A stretch of DNA of 64,000 nt from Opitutia bacterium (GTDB lineage Bacteria > Verrucomicrobiota > Verrucomicrobiia > Opitutales > Opitutaceae), in contig CANJIU010000048.1 in the NCBI GenBank assembly GCA_947474365.1, positions 1-64,000 of the forward strand, given 5' to 3'. Positions 26,349 to 35,440 of the stretch are shown here, one piece after another. Each line of letters begins with the position of its first letter. Positions within the stretch are counted from its first letter, which is position 1. The notes beneath the pieces were generated by a model. The model was not told the origin of the DNA. It ran no database searches and saw nothing but the letters and a program-made list of their open reading frames with translations. The translations under genes and the position numbers were made by a program.

Positions 26349-27536
26349 CTACTTCTTGGTTGTGGGCGTTTTCGCTTCGGGAGCCGGAGCGGGCGCTGGT
26401 GCGGGGGCCGGAGCTGGCTCGAAGAGTTCATCCGCCTTCTGCGGCAGACCGGTGAAACTATACTCCGAGATCTGAAAGGCACGCTTTTGCATCAACCCGT
26501 TCACAGGCGACGAGGCTTCGCTGTGGGAAATCATCACGAAGACGGGGCCGGCCGGGATGGTTTCAAATTCGGGTCCGATCGGCTTGTCGTCTTTCTTTTC
26601 CTCGCCCGGCTTCGCCTCGCCATCCTTCTTTCCAAGATCGGCAACGCTGCCGAGAGCGGCGGGACCACTTTTTCCGTCGGCGGTCGCGGTCGGTGGCTTG
26701 AGCTTCTTTTCTTCCGGTTTCCGGCCCATCGCTACTTTGATCACCTTCTTGTCAAAGGTCTCAATTTGAAAACTGCGCTGATTCGCCTTCGCGGCCGTCA
26801 CGTTGGCATCATCCAGCGCGTTCGTATCGGAAAAGCGCACGGTGCCGATTGAACTGAGTATTGAGGAGATCTTGTCGGCCTTGAGCTTTTGTCCGGTCGG
26901 GGTGTTTTCGGCGACCCACGGGTCTTCTTTCTTGGCACGGGAGACCTTGATTGGCCCGCCTTCAGCAAAGGGGATTTCCAGTTTTGCCACATCGTCGGCC
27001 TTGATGTTAATGAGTTCTGCGTTGGCCCAGTTCTTGGGCTCGGTGTCGAGCCAGGCGCTCAGGTTTGTGAGGAAGGCCTTCTTCTCGTCGCCGATCCGGA
27101 CATAACGGCCACCGCCGACCTCGGCACTCTTGCCGAGGGTGAGGGTCAGCACAACCTTGTCGGACGCGTCGAGCAATTCGATCTTGGTGTCCTTGAATTC
27201 AAGCAGCGCGATGCGATTCGGGCTCGTGGTGACAAGGCGTTGGAGCTTGGCGTCCGTCAGGTTGCCAACGAAGCCGGAGAGCTTCGAGAAGTCCGCCGCC
27301 ATGTCGTAATAGGAAGGGACGCGCCAGGTGCCGTCGGATTGACGTGTGAGTTCCACGGTCTTGCCGGCGTCGGAGAGGCGAAGCTTGCTGGATTTTTCAA
27401 TCACGGCGCGGTCGACCAGCGACTGATTGATCCGGTTGTCGGGCAGCGGCGGTGGCGTGGGACGCCGGGCGAAGTAGGCGCCGGCCGAGAGCGCGGCGAG
27501 CACGAGAACAGTGACGATGAGGGTTTTGAGTTTCAT
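26349..27536 (-). CDS. DUF4340 domain protein of ABC module 2
   Basis: The protein is 395 residues with an N-terminal membrane anchor (residues 5-24) and an extracytoplasmic body with one DUF4340-like unit near residues 80-200 (KIELLDASDKVVLTLTLGKS, YVRIGDEKKAFLTNLSAWLD). Later parts carry a lysine/glutamate-rich, low-complexity linker and a C-terminal run of alternating proline and alanine, both probably disordered. It is the last gene of module 2, 106 bp after the GldG-like gene. It is about half as long as its counterpart in module 1, which has two units. Its function is unknown beyond the association with this ABC type. Confidence 0.85.
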   Translation of the reverse strand: MKLKTLIVTVLVLAALSAGAYFARRPTPPPLPDNRINQSLVDRAVIEKSSKLRLSDAGKTVELTRQSDGTWRVPSYYDMAADFSKLSGFVGNLTDAKLQRLVTTSPNRIALLEFKDTKIELLDASDKVVLTLTLGKSAEVGGGRYVRIGDEKKAFLTNLSAWLDTEPKNWANAELINIKADDVAKLEIPFAEGGPIKVSRAKKEDPWVAENTPTGQKLKADKISSILSSIGTVRFSDTNALDDANVTAAKANQRSFQIETFDKKVIKVAMGRKPEEKKLKPPTATADGKSGPAALGSVADLGKKDGEAKPGEEKKDDKPIGPEFETIPAGPVFVMISHSEASSPVNGLMQKRAFQISEYSFTGLPQKADELFEPAPAPAPAPAPAPEAKTPTTKK

Positions 27537-27642
27537 CGCGAAGCGAAGAGAAAAAGTTGAGAGTTAATGGCTGAAAGTGGGAATCGCGGGAGAATCGCCC
27601 GGCCGGGTTGCAACGTCGGAGCAGCGCCGGCGCGCACGGAGG

Positions 27643-29553
27643 TTATTTCCTTCGGCTGCGGTAGAACCACAGGCCAAAAACTCCGACCAGCAGCGGGGTC
27701 GCCAGCAGGTTGACGACGAGAAGCTTGTTCTCGAGACGGTCGATGTCTTCGCGCAGAGCGCGGCGGATTTCCCGGCGTTCACCGCGCATCGCGGCCTGTT
27801 GTTTCTGGAAGTCCTCGATGGCCTTCGCCATTTCGGGCGTGGCGACGAGGCGGTTGCCCTCGCCCTTCTTGCCCTGAAGTTCACTCAGCTTGGTCTGGAC
27901 CTGCTGGAGGCGGGTATCGAGTTCAGTGAGTTTGGCCTGATATTGTTTCTGCGCGGCCGCTTCCATCTTGCGAACCACGGTGAACGGCCGGAGCGACGTG
28001 CCCTTGCCGCGGATCGAGATGAGGTCCTGCGAGCCACCGAGGAATTCGACAGTGTTGGCGGCGAACGCGAGGTTGTCATTGAACGGTTCGGCCGCGGTCT
28101 GGCCGAAGAAGTTGAACTTGCGGACGCTGTAGTCGTCGAAAAGCCAGTCGGTGTCGGCGATGACGAAGAGCGTAGAGGTGTTCTTGGATTCCTTCAGCGA
28201 ATCGCCAGCGGGCTTGGGCTCTTCTTTTTTCGGTGCATCCTTCTTGGTCGGATCGTCGGCGGGTTTCTCTTCCTTGGGCGCGCCGTCCGGAAACGCGGTC
28301 TTGAACTTCCCGGTGACGAGCGCGGCGATGGTCTTCTTTCCGCTCGGAGTGATCTGTTTTGCAACGTCGTCCGGCTGGGCGAACTGCAGCATCATGCTGG
28401 CGATGTCGCCGGCCTGGGCGGAGGTCTCGACCAGCGGAGTGAACGTGACCGTGGCGCCTTCCTTCTTCGAGATACTGCCCGACTCGATGAACATTGCGGA
28501 GTTGAGTTGCGCGGTGGTCATCGACTTCGAATTGAAGGCTTCCTTGCCGCGCAGGCTGAGCCAAATCGGATAGCGTGCGACGCCTCCGCCGCCGGTTTGG
28601 ACCTGGGTGGCGTTCTCATTGTCGCCGACGACCTTTTGTGGATCGTATTGGACCCCGTAGGCGCCGAGAAGAGAGGGGAGATCGCTCGAAACGTTTTGCG
28701 GCCCTTGCCCCATCATCTGTTGCTGCGGATTGCTCTGACGCTTGAAATGTTGCGAAGACGGGTCGACGGCGAGGAACACGGGTTTGCCCCCGAGCAGAAA
28801 CTGGTCGATCGAAAACTGCAGCTTCGGCGAGACGTTCTGGGGATGCGCAATGAGCAGCGCATCGAGGTCGGCGGGGAGTTCCGTGGCGGACGCTTCGACC
28901 GTGATGATTTTGAAGGACTGTTCCAGCTCGGTCATGATCATCTGCGATGGCTGCGGCTGCTGGCGCATCATCATCATCATTTGCATCTGCTGCGGGTTCG
29001 TGCCCTGCAGAGGGAGGCTTGTGAGCAGACCGAGTTTCCGCTTGTCAATTTGTTGGACGCTGTAGACGAGCTTCGAAAGGTCGTATTCGAGGAATTGTTC
29101 GCGCTGCGGGGTGAAGGCCGGGATCGTCTTTTGTTGATCCGCTTGAGTGACGATGAGGCCGAAGAAGAACTGCTCTCCGCCCTGCTGGGCGACTTGGGGC
29201 GTGAGACCGGAGGCCGTGGCTTTTTCCTCCTCAGGCGTATCCGGCCGCGGATGGACGACATTCAAGGTCAGCTTGCCACGCGAAGCGCGAACGTACTGGC
29301 GGAGCATCTCCTGCACTCGCGCCGCGTAGTTTTTGTAGGCAATCGGGAGATTCGAGGCGTCCTTCGAAAAGTAGAGGTCGAGTGAGACCGGCTCATCGAT
29401 TTTTCCGAGCATTTTCTTGGTGCCGTCGGAGAGTGAGTAAATCGATTCCGCAGTGGCGTCGATCCGCACCGGGATCGAGGACGCGAGGTAGTTCACCAGC
29501 ACGAGGCCGATGAGCAGGAGTATGATGGCGACAGTTTTGCTACCGAATTTCAT
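27643..29553 (-). CDS. GldG-like ABC auxiliary protein (module 2)
   Basis: The protein is 636 residues, larger than the 495-residue paralogue in module 1. An N-terminal membrane helix spans residues 8-27 and is followed by RIDATAESIYSLSDGTKKML, the family's conserved opening. The periplasmic domain includes REQFLEYDLSKLVYSV and KLGLLTSLPLQG. The C-terminus has a coiled coil (about 560-615) and a final membrane helix (LLATPLLVGVFGLWFY) with a basic tail. Two low-complexity Met/Gln patches occur, one encoded by a CAT trinucleotide run at about 28968-28982. It lies 18 bp after the permease gene. Confidence 0.87.
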   Translation of the reverse strand: MKFGSKTVAIILLLIGLVLVNYLASSIPVRIDATAESIYSLSDGTKKMLGKIDEPVSLDLYFSKDASNLPIAYKNYAARVQEMLRQYVRASRGKLTLNVVHPRPDTPEEEKATASGLTPQVAQQGGEQFFFGLIVTQADQQKTIPAFTPQREQFLEYDLSKLVYSVQQIDKRKLGLLTSLPLQGTNPQQMQMMMMMRQQPQPSQMIMTELEQSFKIITVEASATELPADLDALLIAHPQNVSPKLQFSIDQFLLGGKPVFLAVDPSSQHFKRQSNPQQQMMGQGPQNVSSDLPSLLGAYGVQYDPQKVVGDNENATQVQTGGGGVARYPIWLSLRGKEAFNSKSMTTAQLNSAMFIESGSISKKEGATVTFTPLVETSAQAGDIASMMLQFAQPDDVAKQITPSGKKTIAALVTGKFKTAFPDGAPKEEKPADDPTKKDAPKKEEPKPAGDSLKESKNTSTLFVIADTDWLFDDYSVRKFNFFGQTAAEPFNDNLAFAANTVEFLGGSQDLISIRGKGTSLRPFTVVRKMEAAAQKQYQAKLTELDTRLQQVQTKLSELQGKKGEGNRLVATPEMAKAIEDFQKQQAAMRGERREIRRALREDIDRLENKLLVVNLLATPLLVGVFGLWFYRSRRK

Positions 29554-29571
29554 GGCGGAGCTTAAGGTGTT

Positions 29572-30297
29572 TCAGCGTTCGAGGACGACGACGTTGAGGA
29601 AGAGCGTGAAGCCCATCAGCGAGAGAAAGAACAATACATCCTTGGGATCGATGATGCCTTTGGTGAAGGCATCGAAGTGGGTGATGAAGCTGAAATTTGC
29701 GAGGGCGTCGGCCGCCGCCAACGGGAGCAGGCCCTCAAGCGTGTCGGTAAAGCTGCTGAATCCGAGGAAAAGCAGAATGGCACACGCTCCAAGGCTAAGA
29801 ACGAAGCTGATGACCTGGTTCTTCGTCAGCGCGGACATAAGCGCGCAAACACCCAGATATCCGCCCGCCATCAAAATTGCGCCGATATAGGTCGTCGCGA
29901 TTACACCCCAATCGGGATCCCCGAGGTAACCGACCGTGAGCGCCATCGGAAAACTCAGGACGACCGCGAGAGCGAGAAACGCCCAGCCGGCGAGAAATTT
30001 CCCGAGGACGGCCTCAAGCGTCGTCACGGGGAGCGTGAACAGCAGTTCAACGGTGCCGGAGCGCTTTTCTTCCGACCAGAGTCTCATGCCGGCGGCGGGC
30101 ACGATGAACATGAAGAGCCAGGGGAAAAAGGTAAAATAGCTTTCCATTCCGGCAACGCCGGCGCGGAAAAAACCTCCGTAGCGGGAAAATGCGAGCGAGA
30201 CGGAGATGACGAGGAAGGCGACCAGGAAGACGTACGCGACGGGGGAGCGGAAATACCCGAGAAACTCGCGTTTGAAGATCGGAGTGATTTGGCGCAT
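29572..30297 (-). CDS. ABC transporter permease, GldF-like (module 2)
   Basis: The protein is about 241 residues with six membrane segments, starting MRQITPIFKREFLGYFRSPV, the standard opening of GldF-type permeases. The EKRSGTVELLFTLPVTTLEAVLGKF motif after the second helix matches the equivalent segment in module 1. The frame opens at 30384, but the 29 extra residues do not fit the family, so I use the ATG at 30297. It lies 115 bp after its ATPase and just before the GldG-like gene. Confidence 0.9.
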   Translation of the reverse strand: MRQITPIFKREFLGYFRSPVAYVFLVAFLVISVSLAFSRYGGFFRAGVAGMESYFTFFPWLFMFIVPAAGMRLWSEEKRSGTVELLFTLPVTTLEAVLGKFLAGWAFLALAVVLSFPMALTVGYLGDPDWGVIATTYIGAILMAGGYLGVCALMSALTKNQVISFVLSLGACAILLFLGFSSFTDTLEGLLPLAAADALANFSFITHFDAFTKGIIDPKDVLFFLSLMGFTLFLNVVVLER

Positions 30298-30412
30298 GGC
30301 AGGAGAGGGTGAAAAGATGGGAATTCGGGTTGCGAGCAGGGCGCGGGCGGAGCCGCCTGTCAGGTGAGCAGCGAGGTTCGCCACTCCCGTTCGTCTGCTC
30401 GCCTCGTCAAAA

Positions 30413-31135
30413 TCAGATATCGCCGTGGGTCAGCGTGCGGAAAATTTCGTCGATCCGAGCTCCCGGTTGGCGGGCGCGGAGTTGGGCCGGCGTTTCATCG
30501 GCGACGACCTTGCCCCGGGAGATGATGATCACGCGGTTGCAGATCGCGTCGACCTCCTCGAGGATGTGCGTCGAAAGTATGACCGCCTTCTCGACGGCCA
30601 TGTTCTTGATCAGCGAGCGGACCTCGTTTTTCTGGTTGGGATCGAGGCCATCCGTTGGCTCGTCTAGCACGAGCACGGGTGGATCGTGCAAAAGCGCCTG
30701 GGCAAACCCGACGCGTTGCTTGAAGCCTTTGGAGAGCGTTTCGATGCTCTGCTTTCGAACTGGTGCCAGATGCGTGAGGGAAATCGCCCGATCGACCTGC
30801 GTTCGGTTTGCTTCGGCACTGCGGAAGCCGCGAATATTGGCGATGAAGCCGAGGAACTCCTCGACCGTCATCTCCGGATACGCCGGCGCGCTTTCGGGTA
30901 GATAACCGAGCTTTTGTTTCACCGCGACCGGGTCAGTCGCCACGTTGATGCCGTCGACAGTCGCCGTCCCCGCGTCGGGTCGGAGAAAGCCGGTAATCAT
31001 CTTCATCGTGGTTGACTTGCCGGCGCCGTTCGGGCCGAGGAAACCAAGGATGTCGCCGCGTTTCACCGAAAAGGTGACGCCATCGACTGCGCGCTTTGTT
31101 CCGTATGTTTTGACGAGACCTTTGACTTCAATCAT
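30413..31135 (-). CDS. ABC transporter ATP-binding protein, GldA-like (module 2)
   Basis: This is a 240-residue ABC ATPase. Walker A GPNGAGKST is at residues 34-42, the signature is LSKGFKQRVG, Walker B is VLVLDEPTDGLDP, and the switch region is ILSTHILEE. It lacks the roughly 90-residue C-terminal extension of the module 1 ATPase. It is the first gene of module 2. About 150 bp upstream (31136-31284) is non-coding and should hold the promoter, including an AT-rich patch near 31220-31235. Confidence 0.93.
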   Translation of the reverse strand: MIEVKGLVKTYGTKRAVDGVTFSVKRGDILGFLGPNGAGKSTTMKMITGFLRPDAGTATVDGINVATDPVAVKQKLGYLPESAPAYPEMTVEEFLGFIANIRGFRSAEANRTQVDRAISLTHLAPVRKQSIETLSKGFKQRVGFAQALLHDPPVLVLDEPTDGLDPNQKNEVRSLIKNMAVEKAVILSTHILEEVDAICNRVIIISRGKVVADETPAQLRARQPGARIDEIFRTLTHGDI

Positions 31136-31284
31136 GGAGCGGGAAAACGGGGTGGGATGTAGCCTGTGAGACCGGCAAGACGGAGATTGTTCCTAAAGGG
31201 TTCAAGCAATGACGATGTCGTAAAAATAATCGGCGCGGCGGGGTGCAAGCGGAAAGTTTTTGGCGAATCGCATGGAGTTTGATT

Positions 31285-33111
31285 TCAGTCAATCGTCCGA
31301 ATAGCAAACACCGCGTTGAGAGAAGTTTCCCCGACCAATTGCACCTTAAACGGCGGCTGGGCCCAGCGCGACCGGGTGTTGAAGAAATCGAGGTTCGTCT
31401 GGAACTTGGTAATGATGATATGCGTGAACCCTGAATTTCTCCAGCCGCGAGCGGCCTCTTCCGGGGTTAGGGACAGGTCGAAAAGCCAGTCCGCCTGGGG
31501 GCTCCACAGTGGAACGACGCGAATTCCCGCCGGCGCAAACGTCCCCTGAAATCCCGGGGCGTCGGCGAGTACGAGCGGCAGTCCATCGGCCGAGCGACGG
31601 ACGATTGCCACGATCTCACCTGGCTTTTCCTCGGTGACCTTAGCCGCAAAGACCCGCCAAGTGGCGATTGAGGTTCGCCAAGGGTTTTGTGGCAACGTCA
31701 GCGTCCCGGCAAACGTGGCCACCATCATGAGTGTGAGCAAGACCGGGGCCGCCCGCCCGAGCGCGGGTGAGGGCGGGGCTGCGAGTCCGATTCCAGCCGC
31801 CAACGAGGCGAGGCCGAAGGCAGGACCTGCCACCCGCAGGGAATAGAACAGACCTCCGTTGGTATACCGAACCGAAAGGTACCACAGCGACGCGATGGCG
31901 AGACCTGAACCGAGCGCCCATCGCGTCGTCGAATTTCCTCGGAGCGCTCCGAACGCCAACACCCCACCGCCAAGGATCGCTCCCGGAGCGAAGAGGAGCA
32001 AATATCGCGCGACGTCGCGCCAACCACTGAGGTGATGCAACGTGTTGCCCAAGGTGTCCGCATCGTGTTCGATCCACGCCAAAAACCTTCCGTTCGTGGG
32101 GAACCCTCCTACCGCAAGACTGTAAAAAGGATTTCCAGTGAGGAGGAACGTGCGAAGCGGCCAGATCGCTCCGACTGCGGCGAGCCCGCCAAAGGCCAGC
32201 CACGAACGACGATTCGCTCGCGCGACCAGAAGCCCCGCAGTGCCCAAGAGCGGAAACACGACACCATATTCCCGGGCCGACGTTCCTAACAAGGAGAAGA
32301 GTCCCGCGAGCGCCGCCCATTTGGGCTCCCCGCTGCGTTGCACCTCAAGCAGGGCAAACGCGATGCCGATGAGGGATAACGCCGTCAGCCCGGTTTCCTG
32401 ACCGAGTAAAAACGACCACGTCAACAACGGCGTGGCGGCGGCGGCCAGACACGCGAAGTGCGCGGCCCGTGCTCCGCCAATCTTCTCCGCCGTGCGCCAG
32501 AGCAGTTCGTGCATCGATGCGAGCTGCAATACCACCGCTGCCACCGTCCAGGCGGCGGTGGCGCTGCCGGCGCAGGCATAGGCCCACGCGTAGAGTGCTG
32601 AAACGCCGGGCGGGATGCTTTCCGCCCAAAAATACGACGTGAAATCCGCCGCTGACCGGGGCGGGTAAAAGTCCACGCTGCCCAGTCTCAGCATTTGCTC
32701 TGCGAGAAAACTCCATCGAAACCCGACGTCCGGACCGGCCAGTGGCTCGTGCCATGCCCGCCAGCTAACGGTGAGCCAAAACAACGCGCAGGGCGGACCC
32801 CACACCCATTTGCTGAGTCGGCTCACCACCGGGGTGTCCGTCGCCGCGCCGGGGCTGGTCCGTCGTCGGGCGAGGACCGCGGCAAGGCCGATTACAACCA
32901 GAACGGTCGTCAACGAACCCAGCGAAATTCGTACCGAGGCGAATTGCAGGCCCAACACGCTCGCGTAGAGCGCGACCGCCGAACCGCAAAACGCGGTCGC
33001 CACGCTGATCGGCAGACGCAGCGCCCACATCCACGCTGCGCCCGGCCCAAGCAGGCCGGCCAGCAACAGGACAACTCTCCCGGCCGGCCACAACCCAGTG
33101 AACGCGTCCAT
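31285..33111 (-). CDS. GT39-like multi-pass membrane protein
   Basis: The protein is 608 residues with 12 or more membrane segments through residue 480 and a soluble C-terminal domain of about 110 residues. The layout (a long first loop containing EPLAGPDVGFRWSFLAEQ and the aromatic FYPPRSAADFTSYFW stretch) resembles GT-C-fold glycosyltransferases of the PMT/ArnT type that use lipid-linked sugars, but I cannot place the catalytic acid with confidence. The gene starts 9 bp after rlmN, so the two are probably co-transcribed, although no functional link is obvious. Confidence 0.6.
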   Translation of the reverse strand: MDAFTGLWPAGRVVLLLAGLLGPGAAWMWALRLPISVATAFCGSAVALYASVLGLQFASVRISLGSLTTVLVVIGLAAVLARRRTSPGAATDTPVVSRLSKWVWGPPCALFWLTVSWRAWHEPLAGPDVGFRWSFLAEQMLRLGSVDFYPPRSAADFTSYFWAESIPPGVSALYAWAYACAGSATAAWTVAAVVLQLASMHELLWRTAEKIGGARAAHFACLAAAATPLLTWSFLLGQETGLTALSLIGIAFALLEVQRSGEPKWAALAGLFSLLGTSAREYGVVFPLLGTAGLLVARANRRSWLAFGGLAAVGAIWPLRTFLLTGNPFYSLAVGGFPTNGRFLAWIEHDADTLGNTLHHLSGWRDVARYLLLFAPGAILGGGVLAFGALRGNSTTRWALGSGLAIASLWYLSVRYTNGGLFYSLRVAGPAFGLASLAAGIGLAAPPSPALGRAAPVLLTLMMVATFAGTLTLPQNPWRTSIATWRVFAAKVTEEKPGEIVAIVRRSADGLPLVLADAPGFQGTFAPAGIRVVPLWSPQADWLFDLSLTPEEAARGWRNSGFTHIIITKFQTNLDFFNTRSRWAQPPFKVQLVGETSLNAVFAIRTID

Positions 33112-33120
33112 CGGCTGCGA

Positions 33121-34254
33121 TCAACTCGGAGTGACGATGGCGGCTCCCGCGTCCGCGCGATCGTTTTCCGTCTTCAGGCGGAGCTGGCCGCAGGCGGCGT
33201 CGATGTCGTGACCCTTTTCCCGCCGCAACGTGACCGAGATGCGCGCGGCCCGCAGCACGTCCGCGAACCGCTCCTGCCGCGTGAGGCTCGGCCGCTTCCA
33301 CGGCAGTCCTTCCACGGTGTTGTAGGGGATAAGGTTCACGTGCGCGTGCAGGTCGCGCGCGATGTCGCGCAATTTTTCCGCCTGCGGAAGCGAGTCGTTC
33401 ACCTCTTCGATCAGGATGAACTCCAGCGTCACCATGCGGCCGTGTTTTTCCGAAAACGTGCGCACTGCCGGGATCAGTTTCGCGAGAGGATACGCCTGGT
33501 TAACCGGCATGATCTTTTCCCGCACCTCGTCCGTGGCGCCGTGCAGCGAGATCGCGAGCCGGAACCCTAGATCCTCCTCGGCGAGCTTCAAGATCTTCGG
33601 CACGAGCCCGCTGGTGGAAATCGTGATCCGGCGGGCGCCAAAACCGAGGCCCCAGTCGGCGTTCACGATCGTGAGCGCGCGGATGAGGTTGTCGTAATTG
33701 GCCAGGGGCTCGCCCATGCCCATGACGACGATGTTGTCGAATGACGCCAGCTCCATCCGGGCCCGCGGCGTGCGCGCGTCCTCCCGGTAGCATACCTGCA
33801 GAAGCTGGGCGACGATTTCGCCGGCATTGAGGTCGCGCTTGAGACCGGCGAGTCCGCTGGCGCAAAAGACGCAGGCCATCGCGCAGCCGACCTGGGTGGA
33901 AATGCAAATCGTCTTCCGCGAGTGCTCGACGCCCACGCCTTCCTGCGGCACGCGGATGATCACGGTCTCGATCAGTGCGTGGTCGCCGAGGCCGAGGAGG
34001 AGCTTGTCGGTCACGTCCTCCGACTGCTTGTTGAGCACCAGCGAAACGGGCATGAGTTCGAACGACTCCGCCAGCCAGGTGCGCAGCGGCTTGGATAGAT
34101 TCGTCATCGCCTCCCAGCTGCGCACGCGTTTCTTGTAGAGCCAGTCGAGGATCTGCTTCGCCCGGAAGGCCGGCTCGCCGTGCTCGCGGAGTTTTTCCGT
34201 GAGCGATTCGAGCGTCTCACCAGTGAGCGGCGGTTTGGCGGGCGTGAACTTCAT
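33121..34254 (-). CDS. rlmN: Dual-specificity 23S rRNA/tRNA adenine C2 methyltransferase RlmN
   Basis: This radical-SAM enzyme methylates A2503 of 23S rRNA and A37 of some tRNAs. At 377 residues it is of normal length. The CxxxCxxC cluster is Cys124, Cys128 and Cys131 in QVGCAMACVFCASG. The methyl-carrier pair would be Cys117 (TICIST) and the Cys in DIDAACGQL near residue 360. MGMGEPLANYDN and ITISTSGLVP are conserved family segments. It is immediately upstream of the GT39-like gene. Confidence 0.96.
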   Translation of the reverse strand: MKFTPAKPPLTGETLESLTEKLREHGEPAFRAKQILDWLYKKRVRSWEAMTNLSKPLRTWLAESFELMPVSLVLNKQSEDVTDKLLLGLGDHALIETVIIRVPQEGVGVEHSRKTICISTQVGCAMACVFCASGLAGLKRDLNAGEIVAQLLQVCYREDARTPRARMELASFDNIVVMGMGEPLANYDNLIRALTIVNADWGLGFGARRITISTSGLVPKILKLAEEDLGFRLAISLHGATDEVREKIMPVNQAYPLAKLIPAVRTFSEKHGRMVTLEFILIEEVNDSLPQAEKLRDIARDLHAHVNLIPYNTVEGLPWKRPSLTRQERFADVLRAARISVTLRREKGHDIDAACGQLRLKTENDRADAGAAIVTPS

Positions 34255-34347
34255 GGGCGGCCCGGGATTCGAGGGCCAAGCCGGTGCACAGGGAAGAACA
34301 AAAGCGGGCCGCGTGCGCCATGACGCAGGCGATTCGCCGTGCTCGCG

Positions 34348-35382
34348 TCAGGGTTTCAGCCAACGTACGAACCACTCGCGGGCGAGGACCATCGATTCGG
34401 GCAGCACCTTGTGCCCGGTGTTCGGTTGCACTTGCAGCACGAATTTCTCCTCGGCGCCGGCGGCTTGATATGCCGCACGGGCGGCGTCGGCACACTCCTT
34501 CAATCCCGGCCCGGGCGTGCGTGGATCGATTTCGCCGTTGATAGCGAGGAGCGGGCGCGGTGCGATCAACGGCAGCATCGCGGGGCCGTCAAATTGCCCA
34601 TAGATGCCCAGGGCCACCCGGTCGTAGAACGTGCGCACGAAGGCCGCTCCTGGTTGTGCCACGCCGCTTTCCTTCGCCGCGGTGTCGAACGCCTTCTGTA
34701 CAGTGCCGATGCGCGACTGCCACGAGTCGTTTTCCATCGCCCAACGGAAACTCTGCACGCCGATGCACGGCACGGCCACGGCCACGCGCGGATCAGCAGC
34801 GGCGGCGAGATAGGTTTCGATTCCTCCCTTGGAAAACCCGATCAGCCCGATCCGCCGCGGGTCGATGTCGTCGCGCGTCCCAAGGTAATCGATCAGCCGC
34901 ATCACGTCCCAAGCCGTGTCGAAGAAGAACGGATGTTCCTTTCCGGTGCGAAACGTCCGCAGGATCGCTTCGACGTACTCGGTCGACTTCGCCTCTTTCC
35001 CCGCCTTGGTGCGCGCGCCGTGATAGCGGCCGTCGATTGCGACACCGACGAATCCCGCGCGGGCGAGTTCGCCGAGAAACGCGCGCTGGCTCTCCTTGTT
35101 GCCGCCGGTTCCGTGCAATGCAATCACCGCCGGGCGCCGGCCGGAGGACGCCGTGGTCTTCATCAAAATTCCCGGCACGCGTTGCCCGGCCTCGGTCGCA
35201 AAACTGAAGGCGATTTCACTGAGACCGTCCCGGCTGATCGGCGCCGCGATCTCGCCGGCGAGCGCAACGCGGGGGCGGTCGATAAGCTTCAAGAATGCGG
35301 CGCGGGAGTCGTCGGCAGCCAAGAGGCGACCGACGGTAAAAAGCAGCGCGAGAACGGCTATCGCCGGCAATCGGTTTTTCAT
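34348..35382 (-). CDS. Secreted alpha/beta-hydrolase (dienelactone hydrolase/esterase-like)
   Basis: The protein is about 344 residues from the ATG at 35382, which begins a signal peptide (RLPAIAVLALLFTVGRLLAAD). The frame opens at 35478, but that would overlap the flavocytochrome gene. The fold is recognisable from ALHGTGGN (oxyanion), the nucleophile elbow GFSKGG with the catalytic Ser, AINGEIDPRTP (acid) and NTGHKVLP (His). It is probably a periplasmic esterase; acetyl-xylan or similar carbohydrate esterases share this layout. The gene begins 58 bp after the flavocytochrome on the same strand. Confidence 0.82.
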   Translation of the reverse strand: MKNRLPAIAVLALLFTVGRLLAADDSRAAFLKLIDRPRVALAGEIAAPISRDGLSEIAFSFATEAGQRVPGILMKTTASSGRRPAVIALHGTGGNKESQRAFLGELARAGFVGVAIDGRYHGARTKAGKEAKSTEYVEAILRTFRTGKEHPFFFDTAWDVMRLIDYLGTRDDIDPRRIGLIGFSKGGIETYLAAAADPRVAVAVPCIGVQSFRWAMENDSWQSRIGTVQKAFDTAAKESGVAQPGAAFVRTFYDRVALGIYGQFDGPAMLPLIAPRPLLAINGEIDPRTPGPGLKECADAARAAYQAAGAEEKFVLQVQPNTGHKVLPESMVLAREWFVRWLKP

Positions 35383-35440
35383 GGAGGGGTGATGTCGGGT
35401 CGTGGGCGTCGAGAACAGAGAAGAAGTCGGCGGTGCCACC

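Noticed and set aside
27577..29385. Long open frame (about 600 codons) on the plus strand
   Set aside because: It lies antisense to the GldG-like gene, has an odd Arg/Glu/His-rich composition without any domain, and is explained by the codon bias of a GC-rich gene on the other strand.
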